Shown here: positions 40,028 through 51,136 of the stretch, in pieces | How the letters are laid out: every line of letters begins with the position of its first letter | Numbering within the stretch: the stretch's first letter is position 1 | NCBI GenBank assembly: GCA_958009055.1 | Contig: OY253653.1 | Location: 744,001-808,000 of the forward strand | Direction of reading: 5' to 3' | Origin: Choricystis sp. odSpoLacu1 | Lineage: Eukaryota; Chlorophyta; Trebouxiophyceae | DNA length: 64,000 nt | Made by a program: the position numbers and the translations under genes | The notes under the pieces: model-generated | Seen by the model: only the letters and a program-made list of their open reading frames with translations | Database searches by the model: none | What the model was told of the DNA's origin: nothing

Positions 40028-43000
40028 ATGCAGGCCCCACGATTTGTGGCGCGGCGCCTGCCGCCGGGCGCCAGGCGGGTGCCGCCGCTTGCACGGCGGC
40101 CACTTCCCGTGACGGCTACGTAAGTGGCTGCTGTGTGTGTGTGGCGGGGTCTCGCGTGTGCCTGCCTAGCGGTCCACAAGAAGCATATGTTGCTGCCACA
40201 GGGCGGCCAGTGTGTCGGGCAAGGCTGCACGCGGCGCGGGGAGGAGTTTACGCTTGCGTCACGTGTCGCCACCCCATTTCTCCTGCCCCCGGCTGTTGGC
40301 CGCCGCCTCCCGCCCTCCTCCTGGGCGTGGAGTCGCCCACACCTCATGTTGACCAATGTGTTGCACACGTCTCACACACAAACAAAAACTCCCCCCCATT
40401 CCCCCCACAGCCGCCCGACCGTCGCTGCGGCCGCCCCCCCCGACGACGACGCCCCCCGCCCTGCCTCCGTCGACCTGCCCTCCCTCCCCCTGTGGCGGCT
40501 CAAGGGTGAGCTCAGGTGGCGTCAGCTGCCCACCGACGGTGATGCGGACGCGATGGCGGCTCGCCTGGCCTCTGCACTCGGTGGATCCGCGGCGGTCGAG
40601 CGCGTCCCGTCTCAAGACGTGTGCAACGCGTTGACCGCGTTTGAACTGCGGGATGCGTTGCGGGCCATGGGGGTGCCCGCTCCCAAAGCCAAGGCGGACG
40701 CGTTGACGCGCCTAGTGGCCGTCATGAAGGGGGAGTGGCCGCCACGCGGCGATGGCGGAGAAGCCGCCCAACGCCCGCCCCCCCGTGGGCGCCGCCCCAA
40801 AGCCGTCGTCGATGCTGAAGCCGCGGCAGAGGCCAAGGCCGCAGTGGCGGCGGGGCTGGACCCTGAAGCGATCGCGATAGCCGGGGGCGCGCCCACGACC
40901 GCGCGCGGCCAACTGAAGCGCCTGCAAGTGCGCGAGCTGCGCGCCCTGCTGGAGGCGCGCGGCGTGAAGACGCCCGTGAAGAGCACAAAGGCTGCTCTCA
41001 TCGCGGAGCTGGAGGCGCTGGACGCGGCGGGTGGTCGCGGTGGCGAGGGTGCGGGCGACGGGGGTGGTGGTGGTGGTGGTGACGACGCCACCACCACACC
41101 CGCCACCACCACCACCACCGCCGCCGCCCCGCTGACCGAGTGGACCATGGCCGAGCTGCGCGCCGAACTGCGCGCGCGCGGGGAGAGGGTGGGCGGCACC
41201 AAGAGCGACCTGGTGGCCCGCCTGGCGGCCGCGCGCGCGGCCGACGGGGGGGAGGGGGGGGGGGTCGTCGCTGGCAGACACCGCCTCTGCCACCACCGAC
41301 CTCCCAGCCATCGACACGCCCCCGCCTTCACCCCGGCCGAGGGCGCCCCCTCCTCGCTTGTCCGCGGGGGAGGCGCTGCTGCCCGACACGTCTCCCTCTG
41401 CGCGCGTCGACTGGATGTGCGACGCTGGCGTGGTGGTCGAACTGGTCGCCCGCGAACTGTACACCGTCGCCGACGCCCTGGCCGCTGACATAAGCGACCT
41501 GCGTGCCCGCATGATCACCGTGCTGGAGGAGGAGGATGCGGTGAAAGCGGCCGCGGAGGCGGAGGCGGCGGGCGAGGGGCCGGCCAAAGCGGCGGCGCCT
41601 CTGCCGCCGGCGGGGCCACCGCTGCCGCGGGTGGCCATCACGGCCATCGCGCCCTGGAGGGAGGGCGGGTCTCAGGCTGCGTTGGATGGACTGTGCACGT
41701 TGATCGAGCTGGTGCCCGCGCCGGCAGAGGGTGGGGGTGTCGAAGACGCGCGTGCGTCTGACGACGATGCTGACGACGCCGACACCCCTCCACCCCCCCC
41801 TCCCCCTCCATCCGGCATCACCGTGGACGCCCTGCTGGTGCGTGTCGGTGACATCGCCACCCCCGCCCGCGCGGAAGACTTGCTGTGTTCTGCTGATGCT
41901 GCCGACGTGGAGGTGGCGCTTGCGGCGCGCTCTGCCACCTCCCCCCCTCCCTCCACCTCCCTGGCCGACGCGGCCGCCGCCCTGGCGGCCGACGCCACGT
42001 CCGTCGCCTTCCCCGTGCTGGCGGGCGCTCCACGGGGAGGGGAGGAGCTGTTGGCGACGCTGGCGGGGGCGGGGGTGGCGTATGTGGGCCCTCCCCCGGC
42101 CGCTGCCGCGCTCGCGGACGACCGCCCAGCGGCCGCGGTCGCTTTGGCCGCGGCCGGCCTGCGCCCCGTGCCGCACGCCAGGCTGGATGCGGCCTCTGGC
42201 GTTGCCGCCATCGCAGACGCTGTTGAGACCTTTGTGTCGACGCTGGTGCCCGAGGGCGCCCCCCTGCCTCCGCGCGGCGCGCTGCACGCCCTGGTTGTCA
42301 AACCCGCCTCACGGTCCGGCCCCGCCCGCCCCGTCGTTGTGCGTGGCGCGGTGGCTGCCGCTGAAGCGGCTGCCTCCATGGCTGATGCAGCGGGTGGGGC
42401 TGTTGTTGTGGAGCCCTTTGTTGCGACAGCCGTCGCGTGGCGCGTCGCCGTCGTCGCGACAGACTCCGGCCCCGTCGCCCTCACCCCCATCGAACTCGAC
42501 CGCGGCGACCTGGTGGCCCTGCAAGCCGACGTCGCGGGCGCAGACGCCGACCGCGCCGCCCGAGGGGGTGGCTACGGGGATGCCGACGCCGCCGTGTTTC
42601 GAGCAATGGCGCGCGCCGACGCGCTCGCGCGTGCGCGCCTCGCGCCGCCGCGCCGCACCCACATGCCGCCCCGCCTGCCGCTGGCGACCATCAACGCCAT
42701 TCGGGCGGCCGCGGTGGCTGCTTTCGATGCAGTGGGCGCGCGCGACGTGGCGATTGTGGACGGGTTTGCGGCGTTGGCGTCCCCCCCGCCCCCCCCCCGC
42801 CCGCCCGCGCCCGCTTGACATCTCGCTCCCCGCCGACCACTACGCCGCCCTCCACCCCGACGCCCCGGACGACCCCACGCCCATGCCGGACGATGGTCCC
42901 GGCCTGGAGCTGCCCATTCGGCTGCGTGAAGCGGCGCGTGTGGGTGCTGCTCGTGCTCGCGCGCTGCCGCCACCGCCTGGGCCAACCACCGAGGGCGGCG

Positions 43001-45350
43001 GCCACGCCATCATGGTGGCGGGAGTCGACCCCGCCCCCGCCCTGGACGAAGCCGCCACCCTGTTCCTGTGTGCCGCGGACGCCGGCATCGGGCACGCGGG
43101 CGTGGCGAGGCACCTGGTGTCGCGCGCAGCGCGCGCGCGCGCGCACGGCGCGCCGCCGTTGCCGCCACCCCCGCCCCCGGCCGCCAGTGGGAGCGCCGCC
43201 GTGGTGCGCGACCTCGATGCGCCTCCTGCGGGTCCCGAAGGCCTGGACGAAGACGATGCTGAAGTGGAGGCCGGCGTCGTCGCCACGTGGCGTGCCGCGG
43301 GGGAGGAAGGGTCGGCCGACCCCGCGCCAATCGCGGGCAGCGACGCTGCCTGGACCGACTACAACGCCGCCAAAGCCGCCTGGGCGGAGGCGGGCGGCGA
43401 CGACAGCGAGGATGAGGAGGAGATGGAGGCGGTGACGGCGAAAGAAGCGGCTGCCGCGGCTGCGACGCGCGAGATCGTGGCCACCGGGTTTGGCGACGAC
43501 GCGTCCAAACTGTGGAACCGCGCCGCGCGCGCCATCACCCCCGCCGGCCTCAACTCACCCGACTGGCCGTTCGACATCGACATGCAGCGCACCGACTTTG
43601 CGCCGATTCCGCCCCCCCGGCCCGAGTTTGAGGTGGGGGCAGAGGACGGGAGGCCCAAACCCGACGCCGACGACGCGCCCACGAAACCGGTGCGCGTGTG
43701 GATCCTGGCAGGTGGCGACGGCCCGGGAGCCGACGAAGCGTTGGCGGGCGGCCGCCACGCTGCTTTGGCCTTGGCCGCCGACCCGGACGTGGCGGTGGAG
43801 GCGTTCCTGTTGGCACCTTTCGGGGGCGCCCCGCTGCGCGAGCCCGCCCGCGCGCGCGCCGCCTATGACCGTCGCGCCGCCCTCCTCGACGCCGGCATCC
43901 CTGAATCCAACCTGGGCCCCGGCCTCTCCCTGGACGACGTCCTAAAACCTGAACCCACCGACGAAGAAGTGTTTGCGCGGGCGGTGTGGGCTCTGACGCC
44001 CGCCGCCCTGCTGCGCAGCGGCGCTGCCGACGCGGCCGCCGCGGCCGACGCGGACGCCTCCGTCGCGTCTCTCGCCCCATCCGCCCGCTCCGAGTCCGCC
44101 CTGGACGCCGTCGCAGCGCGCGCCATCGTGATGTCTGATTTGGATGCTGCCGGCGTGGCGGCTGCCGGCAGCGCGTGGGGGGTGGGCGCGGCCGACCGCG
44201 CGGCGGTGGCCGCGGTCGTCGACGGCCCCGTCCCCACCCCCGCGCCCCGCCGCCTGGACATCGACCAACTGGGCGAGGAGGCGGCTGCCGCCAATGCCGT
44301 CATTTTGTTGTCACTAGCCCCGGGCGACCCGGACGCGCACGGCGCCATTCAAGCCGCGCTGCGCTTCCACGGCGCCGTCGTGGGGGGTCCGTCCTCGGAG
44401 GCCGCGGCCGCTGCGGCCGACGCGGGCGCGGTCGCCACCGCCCTCGCCGGCCAGGAGCGCCACTGCGTGTCCGTCTGGCCCCGGCTGGCCGTCACTGTGG
44501 ACGACCTGCAAGCCGCTGCGTCCAGTGAAGCAGAGGCAGCGGCCCTGCTGGAGCGCGCGCGCGCGCGGCGGTCGGCGGCAAGCGCCCGTCCCTGCTCCTG
44601 CGCGCGGGGGCGGGCGGCTCCGCGTCCACCCGCCCCGCCAGGGTGCGCGATGCAGCCGCGTTGAGGGAACTCGCTGTCGCGCTGACGACGCGGGCGCCAG
44701 AGGCGCCCGACGGCGACGGCGGCACGATCGAGCTGCCGCCCTGGGCGGTCGATGGTGCGCTGTTCGAACCCGACTGGCCAGACGGGGGCGCGTCCCTCGC
44801 GCCCGACCCCTCCCTCCCGCCCTCCTGGAGGTCGGAATCGCGCTGGCTGCGCATGTCCATGGCGTTGGTGGGGGAGCGCGGGGCCATGCGGTCCCTGGCG
44901 GCCACCGCGACGCTTGCCACCCCCGCCAACGCGCGCGCCCGCGTCACGCCCCCCCCCCCCCTCCCTCGTCCCCGACGCCGTCATGGATGGCGTCCGGGCT
45001 CGGGTGGAGCTCGCGGCAGACGCGCTCGGCATGGCGGGGGGGGCGGTGTTGACCGCCTTTGTCGAGGCGCAGCACGCGGAGATCATCGTCGCTGACGTGG
45101 CCGCCACCCCCCCCCCTCCACCGGGGGGGGGGCCCTGCTGGGCCAAGCCCTGGCCGAGGACCCGCCCGTGCACGCGGCAGACGCGCTGCGCGAGTTGGCG
45201 AGGCTGGCGGTGGAGCAGGCAGAGGTGGACGCCGAGGCCGCGGGGGAAGGGTTTGGCGGTGAGGAGGGTGGGGGCGGCGGCACCGGTGGCGCCGTCCCTG
45301 GGGCCAGCACGTCGGACGCGTTTGCGGACGCGTTTGGACCGTTTGAGTGA
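40028..45350 (+). CDS. SAP-repeat protein fused to a degenerate tandem D-Ala-D-Ala-ligase-like module
   Basis: About 1,675 aa. Exon 1 40028-40119 encodes a basic transit-like leader (MQAPRFVARRLPPGARRV); intron 291 nt; exon 2 from 40411. Three clear SAP motifs are LTAFELRDALRAMGVPAPKA, LQVRELRALLEARGVKTPVK and WTMAELRAELRARGERVGGT, with a weaker first one (LPLWRLKGELRWRQLP). Then come two ATP-grasp/Ddl-like halves in the order of plant plastid DDL: VVKPASRSG, then DEAATLFLCAADAGIGHAGV; second half VWILAGGDGPG, RWLRMSMALVGERGAMRSL and LLGQALAEDPPVHAADALRE. The HGxxGEDG and ExN metal motifs are missing from both halves. Frame breaks: about 41262-41271, 42783-42801, 44555-44567 (GC repeat), 44949-44961, 45117-45133. 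Confidence 0.7.
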
Positions 45351-45691
45351 TGGTGGGAGTGGGGGCGGCGTGGGGGAGGGGGGGTGCTTTCTTTGTGGTC
45401 TTTCGCGGGGGGGGCGTGAAGAGGGGAGGCGGGCGTGTGCTCTGTTTAAAAACACAACACCCAACGTGAATTGTCTCATGGTGCTACACAAATGGGGGGG
45501 GGTACAGGGGTTCGTGTGTGTGGGTTGGGGGTGGTACACGTGGGTCGGTCCACGTTTGTGTGGCGGGTGGAGGAAAAGAGAACAACAGTGTTCGGCGCAG
45601 CCGAGACACCTCCCCTCTCTCTCCCCCCCCCTAAAAAAAAGCATCTCTCTCTCTTTATAAACTAACGACAAAAAACACACACTCTCTCTCC
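45351..45691. other. Intergenic region, convergent 3' flanks
   Basis: 341 bp, G/GT-rich near the SAP/Ddl-like stop and CT/A-rich near the next gene. Nothing gene-like seen. Confidence 0.5.
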
Positions 45692-46365
45692 CTAGCACCC
45701 GCGCCGCCCTTTCAGCTCGCGCTGCAGGAGGGCCACGTCCTCAATCCGCGCCGCCACGCGCGGCGGGGGCGGCGTCGGCGCCTCCTCCACGGGCGGCGGG
45801 CGGGACCGCGGCCCCTCCCGTTTCAGGGCGGCGATGATGACGGACGGCGGGTCGGCAGGGGCGGGCGCGCCAGGGGGAGGGCGCGTTTCGAGGCGCGCAA
45901 ACAGGGCCGCAGTCTCAGCAGCGGTGCGCAGGGGAAACGTTTCCGCGGCGGGGCGGGCACGGGGGGGGGGAGGGCGTGGCGTCCACCGGGTCGGGGCGGC
46001 GGCGGCGGCCTGGGGACGTGGGGGAGGTTCGGGTGGGTTGGAGGGTCGGTGTTTGGGGGGAAGGTTGACGTGTTTTGCCCGAGAAGCTGTGTCTCAGCGC
46101 GCCACCACCCACCACGCCCCCCCTCCTCCAACCCCCGGCATCTCGCCACCGGTCGCACCCCGACACCAAGCCTGCACGCTGGCAGGCGGGTCGGGGGGCG
46201 AGCGGCAAACCAGCGCGGCGCGGTGTCGCGCGCGCGTCAGCATTGGGGCGCAAACTCACCGCTGCCGGGCCCCTCCACCGCCAGCGCGCGGGACGGGGTC
46301 AGCTTGCCCATGAGGCTGCGCTGAGCGCCCATGCGGCGGGGCGTGGCCACCGCGGAGACGTGCAT
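45692..46365 (-). CDS. Small unknown protein, possibly plastid-targeted
   Basis: About 140 aa, not recognised. Exon 1 46365-46260 encodes a Met/Ser/Arg-rich leader (MHVSAVATPRRMGAQRSLMG); intron 250 nt; exon 2 46009-45692. One break in the G10 run (45961-45970) must be bridged. The remainder has an Ala/Glu helix (TAAETAALFARLETR), SVIIAALKREGP, a Pro-rich linker and a C-terminal charged helix RIEDVALLQRELKGRRGC. The leader composition suggests plastid targeting; no domain seen. Confidence 0.5.
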
Positions 46366-47488
46366 GGTTGAGGGCGGTGTCAAACGGATTTGAAGAGAAC
46401 GAGGGTGCGTTGTGAGGAAGCGACGACGTGTTTCCCCCCCTCTCCACAAAAACGCAGGTTGGAAAACATGCCCCTCTCCCTCGGGGAAAAAAAACAAGCG
46501 TGTTTACACATCGTCATCCGCTTCCAATGGTTTTGTAGTCGGACTGGGGTGGGTGGGGGGTTAGTGTGTTTTGCAAAGCGGTAGCGTAAAAAAGTGTGTG
46601 GCAGCGGCAAATGAAAAAAGGCGGTTTGCGGGGGCACAGAGGAGCGCACAAAAAAGAAGCGGCGATCTCTTCGTTCCAACGTAGGGGGGGCGTTGCGCCT
46701 GGTCGTGTTTTGGTGGGCAACGAAAAAAAGGTGGGGAAATCGAAGGAAAAAAAAAAAAAAACGTGTTCGCGTGTGTTGTTGTGTGAGGCCCACCCAGGAC
46801 AGCAAAAGGAAAGGCAACCCGAAAAAGCGATCAAGCGGCGGAAAAAGCCAAAGGCGCTGGGGTCGAGGGCGGCGCCGCCGGGAGGTGGCGCCGCCCTCTG
46901 CACTGTGGCGCCTTGTGGTGGTATCCCCCCCCCAAAAAAAACAAAACAAAACAAAACAGGGGGCCCTCCCGAAGAACAGCAGGTGTCAAAAATTCGCACC
47001 CCAAGATTGGATGGGACAAGTCTGCGACAGCGCGGTGGTGGTGCGTGTGGGTGTGTGGGTGTGGGTGGGGTGTGGGAAAAAGGGGGGACGAGCGTGTGGG
47101 GGGGGCGAAGCGACCTAGTCAATGATGGCGGGGGGGGGGGGGAACAACGTTCAAGGGGGGGTGGGTTCAAGTGTGTGGCAAACAAAAAAGTGTCGTGGGA
47201 AGCATCGTTCAAAGGGAGGGGAGGGGAGGGAGGGGAACAACCCAAACGCGTGTGTGTGGGAAGGGTGGGGGGATCGTAGGGTTGCGCATGTTTTTTTCAG
47301 TGTTCCTCCGCACCCCGGGCAGTACTCGCAACGATGGGAGCGTCTCCCTCCTTGCTCGCGCCCGGTTGTGCAGACGTGGGTGTCAAAAAAAAAAACACGG
47401 GGAGTGTGGTTGGCGGTATTTGTCAAGGGGGGCGTTGTTTGTGTCAGGGGTCTCGTTTTTTTGTGTGGTGTTCGTCTCTTCCTCCATC
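46366..47488. other. Longest gene-free stretch (1.1 kb), A- and G-rich on the + strand
   Basis: It lies between the PPR-cyclin stop and the start of the small unknown gene, both minus strand. GC is visibly lower, with A-runs (A16 near 46746-46761) and G-runs up to G14 (near 47129-47142). A strong hairpin is at 46865-46898. The longest reading frame (46596-47279, +) has no recognisable composition or domain and I do not call it. Confidence 0.6.
46865..46898. other. Perfect 12-bp hairpin, 10-nt loop
   Basis: GAGGGCGGCGCC (46865-46876) pairs perfectly with GGCGCCGCCCTC (46887-46898). A C9 run then an A-rich (aaaac)n string follow on the + strand. It could be a 3'-UTR element of the PPR-cyclin gene or part of an uncalled non-coding RNA. 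Confidence 0.5.
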
Positions 47489-50400
47489 TCACTGCGGCGT
47501 CATCGGCGTCAGCGGCGCCGTCACCACCACCGGCGCCGCCCTCGGCGGCGTCGCAGGCGGCCCGGCGACGGGCGGCGTGGTGGGTTTGCGGGTGCTGGGT
47601 TCACCGGCGGCAGGCACACCCTCACCATCCGACGCGCGAGCCACGCAGCGCAGCGCGGCCGCCAGCTCGGGCGAGTTCAAGTCCGTCGCCCCCGTCATCT
47701 TGGACAGCATGGACGGCCACGCGGGCAGGACGCCCCTCGCCCGCCGGTCGGCCACGAGGGCGGCGGCGGCGATGGCGGAGGGGCGGCAGTTGAGGGAGTG
47801 GGGGTCGTGCAGGGCGCGCGTGGCGAGGGCGAGGGAGCCGCCCGCCAGCCCGGTCACGGCCCGTCCATCCAGGAAGGAGGCGCCCAGCCGCTCCAGGCAC
47901 AGCTTGAGCACGCGCAGGGCGGAGATGGCGGACGTGTCGCCGGACAGGGCGGCCGTGACGGCCCACGCCGCGCGGTCGCCCGCGCCGCGCGGCGCGCCGG
48001 CCGCGTCCTCCGCGTCCGCCATGGGGGGCCCGTTGCCTTGGCGGTCGGCGGCGGCGGCCGCGATGGCCAGGCAGGCGGCGGCGAGGGCGGGGGCGCCAGG
48101 GACGGGGGTGGTGGTGGAGGGAGGGGTGGTTTCGTCGGCCACCTCCTCCTCCTCCCCACCCTCCCCCAGCCGCACGCCCGCGCTGGCGGCCCGGTCAGCC
48201 AGCAGCACGGCATCGTGCGCCACTTCATCCACCAGGCCCAGGGTGGCGGCGGCAGCCAGCGTGACGGCGACGAGGGTGGGGCGGTGGGTCAAGTACGCAG
48301 CGCCCATCGTTTCGAGGGACAGTCTGTGCGTCGCCTCAAAGTGGGCGACCCCCGCGAACGCGTCCTCGCACCGGGCCTCGGTGGCGGCCTCGGCCTCCAG
48401 ATCGGCGGCGGTGACGGGGGTGGGGGGGGCGGCCAGGGTGGCGGTGGGGGTGAGGGCGGGGGCGGGGTGGGGCGGCGCGCGGTGGGGCGTGACGGGCGAC
48501 CCAGGCGTGCCGGGGGACGGCGCGCCCGACGACCCGGACGCCGCACCACCATCCCCGCCGTCGCGAGGCGCGTCGGAACAGGGGAAGTATTCAAACAGGC
48601 GGGCTTCAAAGGCGGAGGAGAGGAGCCACGCGGCGACCGCCGCGCCCGGCGCGTCGAGGCGGCCGCCGTCCGCGGTGGCGGCAGCCCCCGCGCGCGGCGT
48701 GCCAGCGTCCCCCCGCGGCGACAAAGGAGGCGTCAGACCGGGAGACGGCGGCGCCGAGGGCGGGGCAGGGGCAAAGGGGGCGCCCCACGCGGCAAACATG
48801 ATGCCGACCGCTTCGCGCACGGCCGCCGACGCGCCACCCGCGGCGGACGGGCGCTCGCGCGTGGGCGTGGCGGCAGCCCCACCGTCCACCGGGTGCGGCA
48901 GGGCGGCGGCTGCCGCGGCAGCTGCCGCCGCGACCGCGCTCGCGGCTGTGCCGGCGGCGGGAGGAGCGCGCGCGCGCGCGCGTCGCACACGACGCCGACG
49001 CGCGGTGGGAGCGCAGACGGGCCGCGCGCCTCGGCCAACGCACGCAAGTCCAGCAACCACGCGCGCAGCGTCAGCAAAGCCGCACCAGCAGTCGCCCCAG
49101 CCAACGACACAGTGGCCACCACTTCCCCATCCGCCGCCGCCAGCTGGGGCGGCGGCGGCGGCGACAGCGGCGCGCCGCCGCCGCCGCGCGTGCCGCGCCG
49201 CGGCGTGCCGGGGGCGCCGCGCGCGCCGCCGCCGCCGGCGGCGGCGCCGCCCGCGGGTAAGTGGCCAGCGGCTCGGGCTGCCGCATGCAGTCCAGCTGCC
49301 GCCCGGGCGGCGGTGACGACTCCCGTGGACCACAGCGCGTCGAGCAGAGCGTTGTACACAATCGCGTCGGGCGCGGTCCCAGCGGCCACCATGGCCCCGT
49401 GCGCCGCCAGTGCGCGCCGCCACTGCCCCCCCCGCCCGAACGCAGAGATCAATGCGGTGTAGGTGACGACGTCGGGGGTGCAGCCGGCTGCATCCATGGA
49501 CGCAAACGCGTCGGCGGCGGCACGCCACGCGCCGCCGGCAGCACACGCGGTGATCAGCGAGTTGAACGTCACCGTGTTGGGCGCCACGCGGGCGGCTGCT
49601 ATCTCGTCGAACAGGTCCAGAGCCAGCTCCCACCTCCCCGCGCGCTCGGCGGCAGAGATGAGGGCGGAGAAGGTGATGACGGATGGTTCGCACCCGCGCC
49701 ACGCCATTTCGCGGTACGCGTCGAGCGCGCGGTCCAGCCGCCCACTGCGTCCATGGGCGCAGATCAACGCGTTGTACGTGGTCGCATTGGGCGTGTGGCC
49801 CTCAGCCAGCAGGCGGCGGTAGGCTGCAACCGCGTCGCCGTGCCTCCCACACGCGTTGAGCGCCAGCATCAGCGTGTTGTGCGTGCGCAGCACGGGCAGC
49901 ACGCGGGCGGCGGCCATGGCGTCCAGCACGCGGCAGGCGCCATCCGCGTCGCCCGCTTTGCCGAGGGCGTCGATCAGAGTGTTGAAGGTGACGACGTTGG
50001 GGGCGCACCCGTCGGCGCGCATCGCTGCATAGGCCCCGAGAGCGAGAGGCAGCCTGCCACCCTTAATGCACACGTTCATCAACGCTGTGTACGTGTGCAC
50101 GTTGGGGGGCACGCCGTCGCCCCGCATGGCGGCGGCGAGCTCGAGGGCGCGGGGGACGTCGCGCGAGGGGAGGCAGGCGGAGATGGCGGCGGTGAAGACG
50201 AACACGTCGGGGGGGCGGGGTGGGGGGGTGCGTGCGCCGGGGGGGGCCAGGGAGACACCGCTCAGCGCGGCAGCACGCAGGGCGTCGAAGACTTCGGCGG
50301 CGCGGGCGGGGTGGCCGGACCTGGACAGCTCCTTGAGCAGGGTGGCCAAACCGCGGGAGTCGAGGGAGGAAGCGGCGGCTTGAAGCCGGAGAGGGAGCGG

Positions 50401-50685
50401 GCCCGGAGGCGCCGCAGCGACTGCGGCCGCAACCTCCTTGGCCGACACCTGCGGCACCGCTTGTTCCTGCCACCCCGGTGCGTGGTAGCGGGAGGTGTCG
50501 GGAGGGCGGGGAGCGGAGCGACGGGGCGGGGCGCGGGCGTCACCAAACGTGGCACCACCCCAGCCGACGGGCGGGGCGGGCGCGCTGGCCGGATGTTGGT
50601 GCCAGGGGTCTTGCCCCACCCTGGCAGGCATCAGGTTGAGCCCAGCGAACGATTCATCCAGAGGGGCGTTGGCCCACGCGTCCAT
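47489..50685 (-). CDS. PPR protein with C-terminal cyclin-like domain
   Basis: About 1,065 aa. Residues about 161-475 are nine consecutive 35-residue P-type PPR motifs (VHTYTALMNVCIKGG, VVTFNTLIDALGKAG, ATTYNALICAHGRSG and so on), with a further degenerate one before them. After a Gly/Pro linker and an Ala-rich region, the C-terminus has a helical block with HFEATHRLSLETMGAAYLTH, HDAVLLADRAASAGV and LAAACLAIAAAAADR, resembling a cyclin box; PPR-cyclin fusions are known in green algae. The frame breaks in a (GC)n run at about 48967-48983. No transit peptide is obvious at the ATG (50685); an upstream exon is possible. Organellar RNA binding is the family role. Confidence 0.72.
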
Positions 50686-51136
50686 TTCGGGCGAGGGCGG
50701 GGACCGAATGTCGCGGAAATGGGCGTCGCTGGCGGGGCAAGGGATGCCAACACAGCGCTAGCCACGGATGGGGCCGCCACGAGCCGCCGGCACTCAGGTG
50801 GTGCGCTCGGCACGGCACTGGGCACGCCGCCAATGCCCCCTGGGAGGAGGGGGGCCCGGAGGGGGGGAGGGGGGGGCGGAGGGGCACGCCCACGACGCAG
50901 TCCAACGGTCTGGAGAAAAGAGTTGTGACATGGAACCTCTCTTTGTTCTCGCTTGGCCCACGTCCTCTCCAACGTGGACACCCCGCCCTCCCCTCACTGC
51001 TGTGCGCCACACACACGCGATGCACACACCACACGCTCTCAGAGTCCTGAAAAGAAAAACAGGGCCTTTGTTTCATTTTTTTTTGCAGCGGCTCCCCACG
51101 CAAACACACCCTCGCTCTAACCCTCTCTCCTCTCCT
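50686..51136. other. Intergenic region upstream of PPR-cyclin gene
   Basis: 451 bp between the PPR-cyclin start and the GET4 stop (both minus strand). An in-frame stop (tag) lies upstream of the PPR ATG, so any targeting peptide would need a spliced upstream exon. No other feature seen. Confidence 0.5.

Noticed and set aside
46596..47279. 227-codon + strand frame in the gene desert
   Set aside because: Made of low-complexity Lys/Gly runs from A- and G-tracts, with no start context, no splice-consistent neighbours and no domain.
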